A DNA stretch of 64,000 bases from Begonia masoniana (GCA_022432975.1 CM039508.1:46651646-46715645); one strand, 5' to 3'; positions 51,429 to 63,555 are shown, counted from the stretch's first letter. The notes: generated by a model not told the origin, from the sequence alone. Numbers and translations: made by a program.

Positions 51429-52795
51429 CATCTCATTTTTCATTCTTTTTTTCATCAACTTTCTCTCAACCCTCTATCTCTTATTTCAGCTTGCAAATTA
51501 TAGTGCTCATTGTTCAATTGATATCTTTTGTTTTTCTTTCCAATTTTCGTATTTTTTCCATTCATTCAACAAGGTATGCATTGCAATTTATTTATTTAAT
51601 GAATTTATAAATTGTTGATAATATTAGTTTTATGATTTGTGAATTTTTTTATAAGTTTCGATACGTGGAGGTGATCACTTTCTTGTTGATCACCAATAAA
51701 CTATTGTTGATCAATTAGATTTTTGGTATTATTTTCTTATTTGAAATTTACTTTAAAAATTTATTTTTAATAGTTATGGATCTACGTAATTATAATATTG
51801 ATGATTATATTAAGAAAATCAGGGAAATAAATCATGCATTTTCAATAGGGCAATCATCTGGACAAACATCCACTTTATCACCTCAAAAAATAAAAAACAA
51901 AACATCTGAAGTATGAAAATATTTTGTAATGAAAAAAATTAAAATTGGTGAAAAAGTAGAATCTAGAGCTCAATGCAACTATTGTATTAAAAATTATGCA
52001 TATATTTCCGGTAGTTCAACTATCACACTCGGTAGACATTATAAAAAATGTCACTTAAATGAGCAAGTTGGAGACCATACACAAAGATTATTGAATGTTA
52101 GCGGTAGTGACACTTTTTTGTATTCACAAAATAAAATAAGAGAATAAATATCAAAACTTGTAGCACAATGTGAGTTGCCTTTAGCGCTCACCGATAGTGA
52201 TGAATTTGAAAAATTTATGAAAGAGTATGCTACTCCTAATTTTAAACGTGTTACTAGAAGTACAACTAGAAATAATATTATTAAAATATTTAATAATATA
52301 AAAAATGAAATAATTTCATTTTTTTCAAGCGCTCTTCAATGTCTATTTGTATCACCTCTGATTTATGGAGTGTACGTAATTCTATAGGCTATGTCGTTGT
52401 AACTTCTTATTTCATTGACGACTCTTCGCAATTAAATAAAAAATTTTTAGGATTTCGTAATTGTGAATATTCTCACACTGATATTACTATTTATAAATAT
52501 ATTGTAACGATATTGCAAGAATATTCTATTCAAGATAGAATATTTAGCATAACACTTGATAATGCTAGTGCTAACGATGTTGCTATTTCTCATTTTAAAA
52601 ATTATTTTCAATTAGATACTATTCACGATTCTCTTTTCTATATGAGATGCGTTTGTCATATTTTATATTTAGTTGTTAAAGATGATATGACAAATATTTC
52701 GCCTCATATTGAATTAATTAGATCCGCAATTTCTTATATAATTGGATCTAATTCGAAGCAATAAGAATATAGAGATTTTTGTAAAACTGCCCAAC

Positions 52796-53939
52796 TGATG
52801 GGTAACGACCTGAAAATGAGCGAGTTATCACTCAAAGAGTAAGGGTTGCTCACTGGTCAGCTAAGTCGAGAGCAATAAAATGTATGAGCAGAAATGAAAA
52901 TGTTAAAGTGCTCGAAATGAAACGATTTCTTCAGATAAAATGAAGCTAAGAGATGGAAGATGAAGTACGTGTGAAGTGGTGATAGTGTTCTGTGAAGGAA
53001 AATAAAGAAAATGATATGAACCGGCCGATAGAGGTAGTATTGAGTTACCTCTCGGCTAATGCTTCTTCCAAAGAAGAAGACCGGTCTTTGGGAATGGTGT
53101 GACCTTCTCTTATGATTCCAACACCACGATGATTTGGAATAGAGTAAGGATTAAGAGCTTTCAAGCCACCACACGCTTAGAAACAGTGGAGGTTCTTTCC
53201 AATCGGTTTAAGCAAACCGATACTTACCTTGGACACCAACTCTTGGTGGGATTTTCAATGGCACCAACCATTGGAAGAAGACTTTCTCTAGACACTAGTC
53301 TAAATGAAATACCTCAATTGTATTAAGTTTGGCAAAAGACCCTTACAATGGCCTAGAGTATTGCTTAAATAGAGTTTGGGGGGTAGCTAGGTTTACAAGA
53401 TTAAATGTGAGCCATTGGATGAAAAAAGATGATGGGTGGCCAAGATCAATTGTGCTTCTTCTCCTTTGTGCCATGTCATCGATCCACGTCTCTACTAGCA
53501 AGTGTCCTTTGATGCCAAGTCATGCCTCTCCAAGCTCCATCTTCAAGCTTTGTCTTCCATTGAGTTGGGGCTCTCCCATCAAGATGGCTTACTTGAAACC
53601 GAGTTCTACCCATATAAGCTTAAGGCCAAAATGGTCTTTCTCAAAGAAACATAAAAGCAATGAAAAATAAAAATTACAGAATTTGTCTCCGGGAAGACAA
53701 ATTCCCGCTTCTGATGCTCCACTAGTGCTCAAGTGTGACCTTCATCCCGAGCATCCCAGAAAATAGTGTGAAGAGGTTTGTCCATGTCTCCTTGGTTAGG
53801 TGTCCACTTCAAGTCACCAAAGGGTCCATCACCTGCAAAATAAATAAATTCATTAGTACATAAGTTATAAGTGTCATGGGTCTCGGTCATGGGCTGAGTT
53901 TTGGTTTGAGACCTAGTAATGGGCCTATGGGGCACATCA
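52796..53939. mobile_element. Solo LTR (1144 bp) in the hAT transposase, CCAAC target duplication
   Basis: Begins tgatgggtaacg and ends ggggcacatca; ccaac is at 52791-52795 and 53940-53944. Removing it restores the transposase reading KTAQ-LKSQKLKTD. No coding domains. It does not resemble the other long LTRs in this window, so it is another family. Confidence 0.85.
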
Positions 53940-54531
53940 CCAACTTAAATCACAAAAATTAAAAACCGATGTAGATAATAAGTGGATTTATACTTATTTA
54001 ATGTTGAAAAATGCTAGGCCATATTGACAAGTTATTTGTGCTTTTATTAATGAGAAAACACCAAGTATTAATCTTGATAAATCTAGTTGCGATGTAGCTA
54101 ATATATTTCTTGATTTTTTAAAACCATTTTATGATGCTACAAATGAATGTTCAGAAATTTATTATCCCACTTCTCATTTTGTTCTCCCAATTTTTATAAA
54201 CTTAACTGGTAATTTTGCGCAATATCGACAAATATATGAATTTAGAGATATACTTAATAAAATGGAAACAAAATTTAAAAAATAACATTCATCATATTTT
54301 TTATTATGCATGTACAATGGATCCTAGATATAAATTAAGAGGGGGTACAGTGCAATTTGGCACCTACAACTAGATGAAAAGGGCAATTTACACCGTAAAC
54401 TCAGATAATAGACAAAAACAACCTTAATGTATTGATAATGGGCAATTTACCCCATACCGTCATATTTTCAGTTAAAATGACACGTTTTCATCATGTAACT
54501 TATTTTACTTCCAAAAATACCACTGCCTGCA

Positions 54532-55188
54532 CCCTTGCCCCTGCTTCCCCTGCTTCTAGACCTATCTTTCATCCTCAACGCAGCCTTCTGCAATCAGCTT
54601 TCTCTTCTCAACCTCTCAAACTTAGTCGGAAACCAGCCGACTGCCATAACTTTGGAACTTTTAAGACTATCCTCTATCCTCTTCAGATCCAAACAACATG
54701 ACCCATATTCTTCCTTTACCAAAAATTTTCAAGAAAATCACCAACTTTTGATGAATTCTGATCAACAACACCAGGGAGAAAATGGGTATTATCAGACGCC
54801 TGTACAAGATGATTTCTCGCTGGAGATGAAACAACAGCTTATGCAAGAGAATTTGGAAGTTCTCTCTTCGTCTACTTCATCGCCGTCGTTGAATTACTAT
54901 AGTTATCCGAATTCCGATCAAAATCTAGTTCCTTCGGAGTTGTCGAAGTTTTTCACAAACCAACCGAATGTTATGTGTACCAGTAGTTATTCTGATCACA
55001 TGACGTCTCATTTGCCAGAAAACTTGAATCTCCAGTCTCTGAATTACATCAACCCGAATTCAACTCCGTTGACTTCATCGCCTCCCTATATCAACAACAC
55101 CAGCACCGAGGATGAAAAGGAAAGCTACTACAGCAGCTTGTTCGACTTTGAAATTCCAGAGAGTTTGGACATAGATAATTTTCTGTAA
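54532..55188 (+). pseudogene. Captured 3' part of an R2R3-MYB gene (MYB9/MYB107-like C-terminus)
   Basis: An open frame of about 215 codons ending at 55188 gives a typical MYB C-terminal region. LDLSFILNAAFCNQLSLLNL, then NLVGNQPTA..LELLRLSS, resembles the block after the MYB domain in the subgroup of MYB9, MYB39 and MYB107 (suberin regulators). It is followed by a Ser/Asn/Gln-rich stretch and an acidic end, LFDFEIPESLDIDNFL. The R2 and R3 repeats are missing: the frame begins at the inner edge of the MULE TIR. The undamaged frame suggests recent capture or some constraint. It could be transcribed from the TIR but would not bind DNA as a MYB. Confidence 0.7.
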
Positions 55189-55707
55189 ATAAAGACTCCC
55201 ATAACCAGTTCGCCGCACTAAGCTCCCTCCAAAATCATGAGCAACTACCCAAGGCATGTTAGGATTAGACGCCCTAATCCACCTATATCGAACGATCGAG
55301 AAAACAAAAAAAGAAAAACTAGAAAATAATGGACACCGAATTTTATGTGGAAACCCTAGAAAGGGAAAAAACCACGGGCAGAGGAGAGAATCATTAATAT
55401 CAAAATCGGTACAATGAGTTTTGCGACTCAAGCATCAATATATAGAGAAAACATAAAACCCTAATATTGATATACAGGCCTGACCCGGCCCACTAGAATT
55501 CGGGTCACACCAAATTCTAACAAACTCCACCTTGACACGAATTCCACATGAGAGATCCAACGGGCTACTCGGCCCAACCCAAAGCGAATCCAGAACACTG
55601 AACTCTGACAATCTCCACCTTCAACGAAATTCCGGTGCAAGGAAATAAATCTGCAAAACTCCATTAAAAAAAAGCTCCTCTACCACAAAAGCCCCAGATA
55701 GGCCAAC

Positions 55708-57372
55708 TCAGCATCCGATACCGTTCAAGTTTAAGTCCCGCTTAAACTTGAGAGACTTACCTGAGAAGAAATAGCATTTCCTCCTCCATGGTATCACTGA
55801 ACTATCAGGGTTGTCGCAACGAACTACATCTGAACATGTTGAAAACTCCACATAGGAATCATTACCCTCGAATACATTCAATGCATAACCCACATTTTCA
55901 TCATATCGTCCCGGAGTTTTAATCTTCGGCATGGTTCTGCCTTTGACGATACCATTCTGACGTGAAACTGAAACTGATGACTGAACATCTGTAATAAGCT
56001 GACTCACCGGCTCTGATGTACCCTCAGATCCCAACCTGAATTTCATCTGAGAACCTGACTTCTTCCGAGTCTTCTTAACCTTTCTCTTTGAAGGTGAATT
56101 CGCAAACTTTGCAGCCTTATTACCCACCACATTGACTGTGGAATCCGCGATCTTCGCGTGCATCACATATAATAAGGAACATTTTTTTCCTCTCGCCACA
56201 ATCAATGAACCTCTGGTAAGCTTTCATTTTCCATCAAGAAAAGTGTTACCAAACCCTTCGTCGTCAAGCTTGCTAGTCGAGACCAAATTCTTGCGGATGT
56301 CCGGGATGTGCTTCACACCTCTCAAAACCAAGTTGTTGCCGATGTTGGTCTCCAAATGCACATCTCTCATACCAATGACTTTTGCAACGTCACCATTTCC
56401 CATCCTCACACTTCCAAAGTCACCCAAAGTGTAGGAAGTAAAGAAATCTCTCCGTGTAGTGACATGTATTGAAGCGCCACTATCAATCACCCAACTCGTA
56501 TTTTGGCAATCAAAATTTACAACATGCTTCTCGTACACACTAAAAAATTTCTCGGTGGCTGTGTCTGCCTCCTCGTCTGTGTCACCATCTTCGAACATCT
56601 TTTTCTTTCCTTTGGCATTCAGATTCTCCCGAAGAAACTTATGACAAAATCTCTTTATGTGTCCTTTCTTGCCACAATAATAACACTCAAAGTTGGCGTG
56701 TTTTTCGGACTTTCCCTGATTTCGATTTCTATTGCCCGAAACTTTACTTTGACTCATGCCCTTATTTTCAACATTCAAAGTTGAGCCTGTCGATGTTTCA
56801 CCAGAATCAATCTTACGAACCTCCTCGGCAAGAATACGATCCCTCACATCGGTGAATACCAGTTTAACACTTCCAACTGAGTTACTAACTGCTGCCCTCA
56901 TAGGCTCTCAGCTGTTTGGTAGAGACGCCAACAAAATTAGGGCACGAACCTCATCCTCAAAATCAATTTCCATAGATAGCAATTGATTCATAATAGTATT
57001 GAACTCATTCAGATGCGCTGCGACAGAAGTACCATCAATCATCTTCAGATTAAAGAGCTTCTTCATAAGAAATACCTTATTATTCGCAGACGGTTTCTCG
57101 TACATATCAGATAGAGCCTTCATCAGACTCGCGGTGGTCTTCTCCTTCGCCACGTTGTGAGCAACGTTTTTGGCTAGCGTCAATCGGACGACTCCCAAAA
57201 CCTGTCTATCAAGGAGATTTCATTCACTGTCTTCCATTTTCTTTGGTTTCGCACTCAAAAGAAGATGAAGTCTTTTCTCGTACAAGTAATCCTCGATTTG
57301 CATTTTTCAGAATGCAAAATTCGTCCCATCGAATTTTTCAATAATTTGTCCTGTGCTATCCTCACCTACCAT
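55708..57372 (-). pseudogene. Copia gag-protease remnant
   Basis: From the ATG at 57372: the gag UBN2-type start KFDGTNFAF, with the expected Trp changed to stop, then LMKALSDMYEKPSANNKVFL, KKLFNLKM and EVRALILLASLPNS. A stop follows, then AEEVRK. The CCHC zinc knuckle CYYCGKKGHIKRFC is near 56680 and the protease WVIDSGASIHVTTRRDF near 56480. A further frame (55708-56205) of unclear origin, basic then Ser-rich, runs to a stop just before the polypurine tract. Several stops (near 57304, 57220, 56910 and 56220) make it inactive in cis. Gag resembles the tobacco Tnt1 type. Confidence 0.85.
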
Positions 57373-57608
57373 TGTTATCAATAATCAATGCCCAAAACCG
57401 ATATTTCCAGATCAATTATTCAACCCCAATAATCAATCTCCACAATATCAATAAATCTGCCAAATAAATTTTCCGAGCTCGAAAATATCTGAATCAATAA
57501 TCTTGTCCAAATATTTTCCCAAAAAATTGCTACCTTTTAAAATCAGAATAAATCCTGCAAAATATTCTGAACCAACTAAAAAATCGCCCAACAAACAGAT
57601 ATTATCCC

Positions 57609-60132
57609 TGTAACACCTGGCTTTTTCAGGATTTGTAAATTAAATAGATAATAATATTTTTGTAAATATGTCAAATCAAGTCCGTTTTGTGAATGAAAAG
57701 CGTTACTGGAATCCTAATAATTAATGTGGATTTTAAAAAAATTTCAAAAATTTTAGGGGTCGTAACGCTAATTTTACGAGAATTACGTTAATAGTAATAT
57801 AAAGGGTACTTTAGTAAAAATCGTAAACGAGGTCCGTTTTGCGAACGGACAGTTTTAAAAGAACCCTAGTAATAAGTTGGACTTATTGGGGAAATAAAGA
57901 AATTTGGAGAAACCGAATCGTTGGTTAATTAACGAAACGAAGGACGAAACAAATAGAAAATCAAATGAAGGGCAAAATGGTAATTTACCAAGCCAAAATC
58001 TATTAAAAACTAATTGTCTTCTTCTTCTCCACGCCATCTTCTCTCCCCTGCGATCTTTCTCCCTCCTTCGACGGTTCCCCATGGCGATCTCCATTTCCGA
58101 CAACCAATGATCTCCGTTCGACTTGTTTTCTTCGCAATTTCTTCCCCAAACTCGATTCTAAGTAAGTCTCTAACGTTTCCCGACTTTAGTTTTTAGTTTG
58201 GTGGAGTTAAAAATGATTAGGGTTTCGTTTAAGGTTTGTGAAAATCGTGATTTAGGGTTCGAGGTTGATAGGTTTATTGTGATTGTGAATGTAAAGAACG
58301 TATTGAACGTTGTTGGACGAAGTTAAATTGATCTGTGAGAAAAGTTAAAATTAGTGAATTTTAGGGGTTTTCGAAAAAGCTCATTAATAGAAGTTTTGAG
58401 GTATCGAGTGTTGAACGCTCGATAAAAGTGTTTCAAGGAATCAAATTAGAGCTTTAAGGAATTTCCTTAGTTAAGGTTTCGTTAAATTTGGACGTTTAAT
58501 AGTTTAAACTCGTTTTGACGATAATAATGTGAAATTGCTCTAGGTGAACGCTCGTGGACGGAGCTTGGATTGCATCGGAGACGAGGTAAGTTCTCGTGAT
58601 CTTCTCTGGCCGATTAGCCTACACCGTACGTCGAGGTCGTCTCGAGGAGTTTTGATGACGTGATTGTTTAATTTGCTTTAGTGGGGTAGTTAGGTTTAGT
58701 TTTGTTTTATAGTTTATGTTTCTATAGTCTTGATGGTATATATGCTGTATGTTTAAATTAAGCCATTAACTGTTCACGCATCACGGTTTTAAATTATGCA
58801 TAGAAAATGAATTTCCGCACAATGTTTTAAAGAAAATGGCGATGCGGCCTGGAGATGAGCTATTGATCTATTGTGTAGGCACGAAGGGGTCTGTCACAAT
58901 ACTGCATCTAATATGTACTCATATAGCTACAGGTCATGCGAGATGGGGCTCAGGCACGACTGTACGTGTTGTAAGCGTGTACCCCTCTCCTCTAGCTAGA
59001 AAGGGTAGTCGACCCCTGGATGTGCCCTCTCCGGTTAGGGGGTTGATATCTCGGTGACAATCAGAGTAAAGATAATGAAAATGATGCATGATTTATGAAC
59101 TCATACGCACAGCATGCATGACATTTACGTAGAGCTTGCTGAGATTTTTATCTCATAGGTGTCTGTATGGTGTAGGTGACTTCGACACAGGTGAGGACGA
59201 GATCCCTCCACCTGAGGAGTGATGCAGTTGACGGAGGATGGTTGTGGGAGTGTGCTGGCGTAGTCGAGGTGCATTTTGACACGTGGGACTCATGGTTAGA
59301 TGTTTTGAGGATTTTTTGGTGATATTTTGGGTTAATGGTGGATTAGACAGATTTATTGGATAGCTAGATACATTTTAGGTTGTTTGAATCTAGATAATTG
59401 ATAGATGTTCATGAAACAATTTGTTAAAAACTGTCGTTTGATGAACTGATGGATTATTGAGTTTCGTAGGGCTTTGTTTGGTTTTTAAACATATCCATGC
59501 AGTTCGTTTTCTCGAAAATATATTTGGTGTTAAATGCGTCTCGAGTTGGTTTGAGTGAAATTATGGAAGACGTAGGAGTATCGAGAGATTTGATGTAAAA
59601 ATGTATGATTGTGAGGTAAGTAGAGTAGTGTTAATGAAGTGGTGAAAGATTTGTGTTTGAAGGATGTGTATGCAAGAAAAAGGGAGGAAAAAAAGGCGCA
59701 AGTCCTCTGGAAAAATCCAGAGGACTTACGATCGATCACCCATAAAGGGGCGATCGATCGCCCCTTACAGTCGCTGCTTCCTGGAAAAATCCAGGGAGAG
59801 GGGCGAACGTTCGCCACAATGAGGGGCGAACGTTCGCCCCCTTGTTTCCAAACGGGCGATCGATCGCCCCTTCATTTTCGAGGGAACTTCCCCTTTTGCC
59901 CCGCTTGTGTTTTCTTTTATTTTATTGTTTTAAAATAATTGTTTTAAGTTTAATTTAAATTGTTTTAAGGTGTTATTAAATGGTTTATAAATGTAGACTT
60001 CACCGATTTCAATTCCGATTTCGATTCCGACATTAAAAGTTTTATTTCTGCTAAAACGCTTGGTTTAAAGTTTTAAGTATAAAAAAATAATAATAATACG
60101 GAAAAATTAGGTACAATGTTAGGGTCGTCACA
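57609..60132 (+). mobile_element. Solo-LTR-like element (2524 bp) in the Copia leader, ATCCC duplication
   Basis: Begins tgtaacacctgg and ends agggtcgtcaca, with atccc at 57604-57608 and 60133-60137. It has a GAGGTAAGTTCTCG donor-like step at 58582, a 'gattagcctacacc' segment, and ctcataggtgtct…gtgtaggtg at 59153-59178, all shared (inverted) with 35323-38645. 59725-59875 holds palindromes gcgatcgatcgc and ggcgaacgttcgcc, two each, amid inverted 'tggaaaaatccag' pairs. No coding domains. It is the youngest layer of the nest by position. Confidence 0.88.
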
Positions 60133-60137
60133 ATCCC

Positions 60138-61057
60138 GATTAATTATTCAACCCAATAATCAATCAAAGTCTGCCCAAATTTAATCCCTAAAAAAAATTC
60201 TTCAAATCGCCCAAAAACTAGTTTCACAACCACCGAGAAACATAATTATTCCAATGAACCCAAAGAAATCAAAGTTAAAATCTAAATCCAAAAATCTCAA
60301 TTCTCCTTCTCACAGTCCCACAAAACTAACAATTCAGAAATCCAACCAATTTTACTCTCCTAGGAAAAATCAATTTTTTTCTGCCAAAAATAGAATAATT
60401 GTTCAAAACCAGAAAACCAATCCAAGATTGAAGTTTAACTTTCTGCTGGAGAACCAAATATTGTAGTTCGGTCGGCGGTTAATTTTTCAGTGCGTCGAAC
60501 TACACTCGATTGTCGGACGTGTGCGGTAACTTCAGGAGCTCGGTGGGAACAACAGAAGCCCGATGGTTTCTGTGCGAATGGGCGTCGGCGACTCTGAACA
60601 GAAGAGATCGGAGATGGCAGAGTCCAACGGCGAAGTTCTGTGCGGCGGAGGGCGTCGACGGCGTACGGTTCTTCTCACTCTTCTGCTTCTTCGCAGATGG
60701 CGGCGACAACGGCAGACGATTGCGGCGCTTCTCCTTCGGATGGCGGATCGGTGCTAGGGCTCGGAGAGGTGGGTCTCGACGCTCGGGTTCGTGGTCTTCG
60801 CGGCTCCTCTCTTCCCTCCAATTTTTCTCTGTTCTTCACTTTCTGCGCTGCGTGAAGGATAACAGACTCTTCTCTGTTTTTCTTCACCGTGGAAGAAGAC
60901 AAAATCTTTTCTTTTCACACCTTTTTTGTTTTTTTTTTTATTTCCTCCAAAAAATTTCTTTTCCATTGCAAATTTCACACACTAAAATTATAAACCTGAA
61001 ATCGATCGATACCCTTCGAAGAATCAAACCCTGATTTTCGAAAACCTTCAACCTGAA
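60138..61057 (-). other. Leader of the Copia derivative, with a CG-rich block
   Basis: Between the solo LTR and the primer site there is AT-rich DNA (60138-60470), then a CG-rich block (60480-60880) open in several frames. No family motif was recognised in any frame; base composition alone explains the open frames. It may be host sequence picked up by the element. Confidence 0.4.
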
Positions 61058-62091
61058 GCTCTGATACCAGTTGTTAGGATTAGACACCCTAATCCACCTG
61101 TATCGAACGATCGAGAAAATCGAAAAAAGAAAAACGAGAAAATAATGGACACCAAATTTTATATGAAAACTCTAGAAAGGGAAAAAATCACAGGCAGAGG
61201 AGAAAAAATTACTAATATCAAATTCGGTACAATGAGTTTTGCGACTCAAGCATCAATATATAAAAAAACGTAAAACCTTAATATTGATATACGGGCCCGA
61301 CCCGGCCCACTAGAATTCGGGTCACACCAAATTCTACCAAAGCGCACAAATCTAACACCTTCTTCCCCAATCCACAAAAAAGAAAACAAAAACTAAGTTC
61401 AATCAATCCTCGCAAGGGAGGAATTTCAAAAAGTTCATGAGGAAAATCTGACGAAGAGAAGAATTTTAATGGCGATGTCGTTCGGAAGTGAAGCCTGGAT
61501 GGATTCCCCTTCCATTTTAATGGCGATGTCGAACGGCGGAAATGGAAGAGAGCGAGGGTAGGAGAGAGAGAGCGAGGGCAGGGGAATTTTTGGAAGTAAA
61601 ATAAGGTACGTGATGAAAACGTGCTATTTTAACAGAAAATATGATGGTAGGGGATAAATTGTCAATTATCAATACATTAAGGTTGTTTTTTTCTATTATC
61701 TGAGTTTACGGTATAAATTGCCCTTTTTACCTAGTTGTAGGGGCCAAATTGCACTTTACCCATTAAGAGGAGTATGTCTCATGATTAATAAAATTTCTAA
61801 AATTTACATACTACTTTTTTACTTTCTACGGATCAAATAACTAATGGAATTGTTACTTTATATTCTTCTTATGAATCTAAATATTCTAATGTTAGTCGTT
61901 CACGTGTTTCTTCACATGTTAGTTTAAGTAGTGGTGGTGGAAATATTGTAGGTTCACAATTTGGTATTCATGATATTTATAATCAATTAGATACAGATGT
62001 TTACTTTAGTTCTATGCGAAATAAACTAGTTTGACACTCGATATCAATTTTCTTGCGAAGAAAACTTTGATATTTTAGATTGGTGGAAAAT

Positions 62092-62580
62092 ATTTTCCAC
62101 CACATATTCTATTCTTTCTATAATGGCACGTGATCTACTAACACCACCAATCTCTACCGTAGCATCAGAGTTTGCTTTTAGTGCATGTAGATGTGTGTAC
62201 GATGAACGTTGATGACGACTTGCACCCGATCTCGTGGAGGCACTCATTTGCATGAAGGATTGGAACGACACCATTACGAGAAATCAATAACAAGATGACG
62301 AAATACTTGAAGATTTTAAAATTTGGATGTTGAAGTTTTCCACCACATGTTCTATTCTTTCTATAATAGTACGTGATCTACTAACACCTTTAGTCTTTAC
62401 CGTAGCATCGGAATCTGCTTTTAGTACAGGTGAACGTGTGTATGATGAACGCCGAGGACGACTTGGACCTGATGTCGTGGAGGCACTCATTTGCATGAAG
62501 GATTGGAACGACGCCATTACGAGAAATCAACAACGAGATGACGAAATACTTGAAGACTTTAAAAATTTGGATGTTGAAGA
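62092..62580 (+). repeat. ~244-bp tandem duplication of the hATC-coding end
   Basis: 62092-62335 and 62336-62580 both start 'ttttccaccacat(a/g)ttctattc' and encode the hATC dimerisation segment. The second copy keeps an open frame (STVASESAF-type motif, LGPDVVEAL, MKDW); the first has stops. The duplicate is inside the hAT element. Confidence 0.88.
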
Positions 62581-63126
62581 TTAGCATTGTAATTTAAATT
62601 TTGAAGTTTTTTTCAACTTGTAATTTTTTTTGACATTTTTCACATGATTGACAATTAGATGAGTACCTAGTTGAGATGTGTCTAATTTGTAGTGATGCAA
62701 ATATCAAATTTATAATTAATATTATATTTTTTTTATATTTATATTAATTAAAGATTTCTATTATTTACACGATTAAGTATCTATCATTTTTTACCATTAC
62801 TATAATAAATATTTATTATAGTTTTAATAAATAAAATTTTAATGAAATATATAATATATTTATATAAAATAATTTTATTTATGTAAGCTCGGCTCGTTGG
62901 GGCAGCTCGGCTCGTGGTTCGCGAGCGGGCTTAGGTTGAAAATTTTTTGGGGTCAGTTCATTAAGCTCGGCAGGTTCGGTGAGCCGAGGCTCGGCTCGGC
63001 CGACTCGTTTAACATCTCTAAGAGACCGCGAAGTCCTACGTTGACTAGAAACAAGAGCATTAATTTTTCTAAGGTCAAGACTTTAGAAGTGAAATCGACT
63101 TCGGATCTCTGCCACCCCAATTGAAA

Positions 63127-63555
63127 CTGTAGTGATCGGTTCTGTTTAAATTTTTTCAAAGAAAAATTGAACCGATTGGTTTTTGGAACCGAACCACAAT
63201 CAAATCGATATTATTTGTTTTACTCGGTTTAATTTTGATTTTTCATTTTTTCAGTTTAAATTTGATTTTGTGTCAGTTATATTTGGTTTAAACTCGGTTT
63301 GACTTGTTTTTAACCGGTTTAATTCTGTAATTTGTAATTTCAATATAAAAATTTAAAATATTAGATAAATACTATAAATTCGGTTCGGTTCGGTTTTGAT
63401 CAATTGTGAAAGAATGAACCAAGAATCGAACCGAAAATCTCGATTTGGTTCCAAAATCTATTTTACCAAAATTGAAACCGAACCGAAGCGAGATTTTTTG
63501 GTTCAGATCAGTTCGGTTTTCGGTTTTAACCGAACCGATTTCCACCCCTAAAAAA
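63127..63555. repeat. Dispersed repeat rich in AACCGAACCG, possible hAT end
   Basis: Many 'ggttcggtt' and 'aaccgaacc' words, ending 'aaccgatttccacccctaa', which reads inverted as tta-ggggtggaaatcgg, like the CAGGGGTG-type ends of some plant hAT MITEs. Related words occur at 12985-13030. No duplication found. Confidence 0.45.

Larger units (their letters stand above)
55257..61339 (-). mobile_element. Non-autonomous Ty1/Copia derivative (Tnt1-like gag) in the MULE
   Basis: The LTRs are 55257-55522 and 61072-61339, both from tgttaggattagac to cacaccaaattct(aa/ac)ca, with roughly twenty differences by eye. On the minus strand the primer-binding site TGGTATCAGAGC (61058-61069) lies two bases from the right-hand (5') LTR, and a polypurine tract (aaggtggag) abuts the left-hand LTR. 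Gag and protease remain; integrase, RT and RNase H are missing. The flanks aggca and aagcg do not match, so the target duplication is lost or the ends were altered. Confidence 0.88.
54343..61761. mobile_element. Mutator-like element carrying a MYB fragment (Pack-MULE type)
   Basis: Terminal inverted repeats of ~183 bases (54343-54525 and about 61579-61761) match closely, from gggta(c/a)agtgcaatttgg inwards. A perfect 9-bp duplication, attaagagg, is at 54334-54342 and 61762-61770. Long TIRs with a 9-bp duplication are the signature of Mutator-like elements. No MuDR transposase is present. The internal DNA holds the end of an R2R3-MYB gene (54532-55188) beside the left TIR, and GA-rich sequence beside the right TIR. 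A Copia insertion (55257-61339) inflates it; its own size is about 1.3 kb. Confidence 0.93.
51776..62584 (+). pseudogene. hAT transposase, disrupted
   Basis: Read across insertions, the order is that of plant Ac/Tam3-type transposases. The BED zinc finger is at 51920-52070 (CNYC, then HYKKCH); its usual Trp in SEVWKYF is a TGA stop at about 51915. DUF4413-like and RNase H-like parts follow: SITLDNASAND (catalytic Asp) near 52560, CHILYLVVKDD near 52660, then after the solo LTR LKSQKLKTDVDNKW (53945 on) and FLDFLKPFYDATNE near 54115. MDPRYKL at 54318 is cut by the MULE. After it, 61771 onwards continues to hATC: STVASESAFSTGERVYDERR and VVEALICMKDW near 62400-62500, ending NLDVED at 62584. Further stops at ~52145 and ~54285 and a frame change near 52330 make it inactive. 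Confidence 0.88.
50355..63019 (+). mobile_element. hAT DNA transposon, 12.7 kb with nested insertions (~4.1 kb without)
   Basis: The left end tgtgatgttaaacggg pairs with the inverted right end agagatgttaaacgag. The perfect 8-bp duplication aagagacc is at 50347-50354 and 63020-63027. Subterminal GAGCCGAGC-type repeats crowd both ends (50360-50510, 62885-63005). Inside is a plus-strand hAT transposase broken by a solo LTR (52796-53939) and a MULE (54343-61761). The 8-bp duplication, short TIRs and transposase agree on hAT. It is related to the non-autonomous element at 1794-2834. Confidence 0.93.

Noticed and set aside
60510..61034. 174-codon CG-rich frame on the plus strand
   Set aside because: Lies in the leader of a minus-strand Copia, no domain, and other frames of the same block are open too.
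55252..61344. Target duplication for the minus-strand Copia
   Set aside because: The flanks aggca and aagcg do not match, so I do not claim one.
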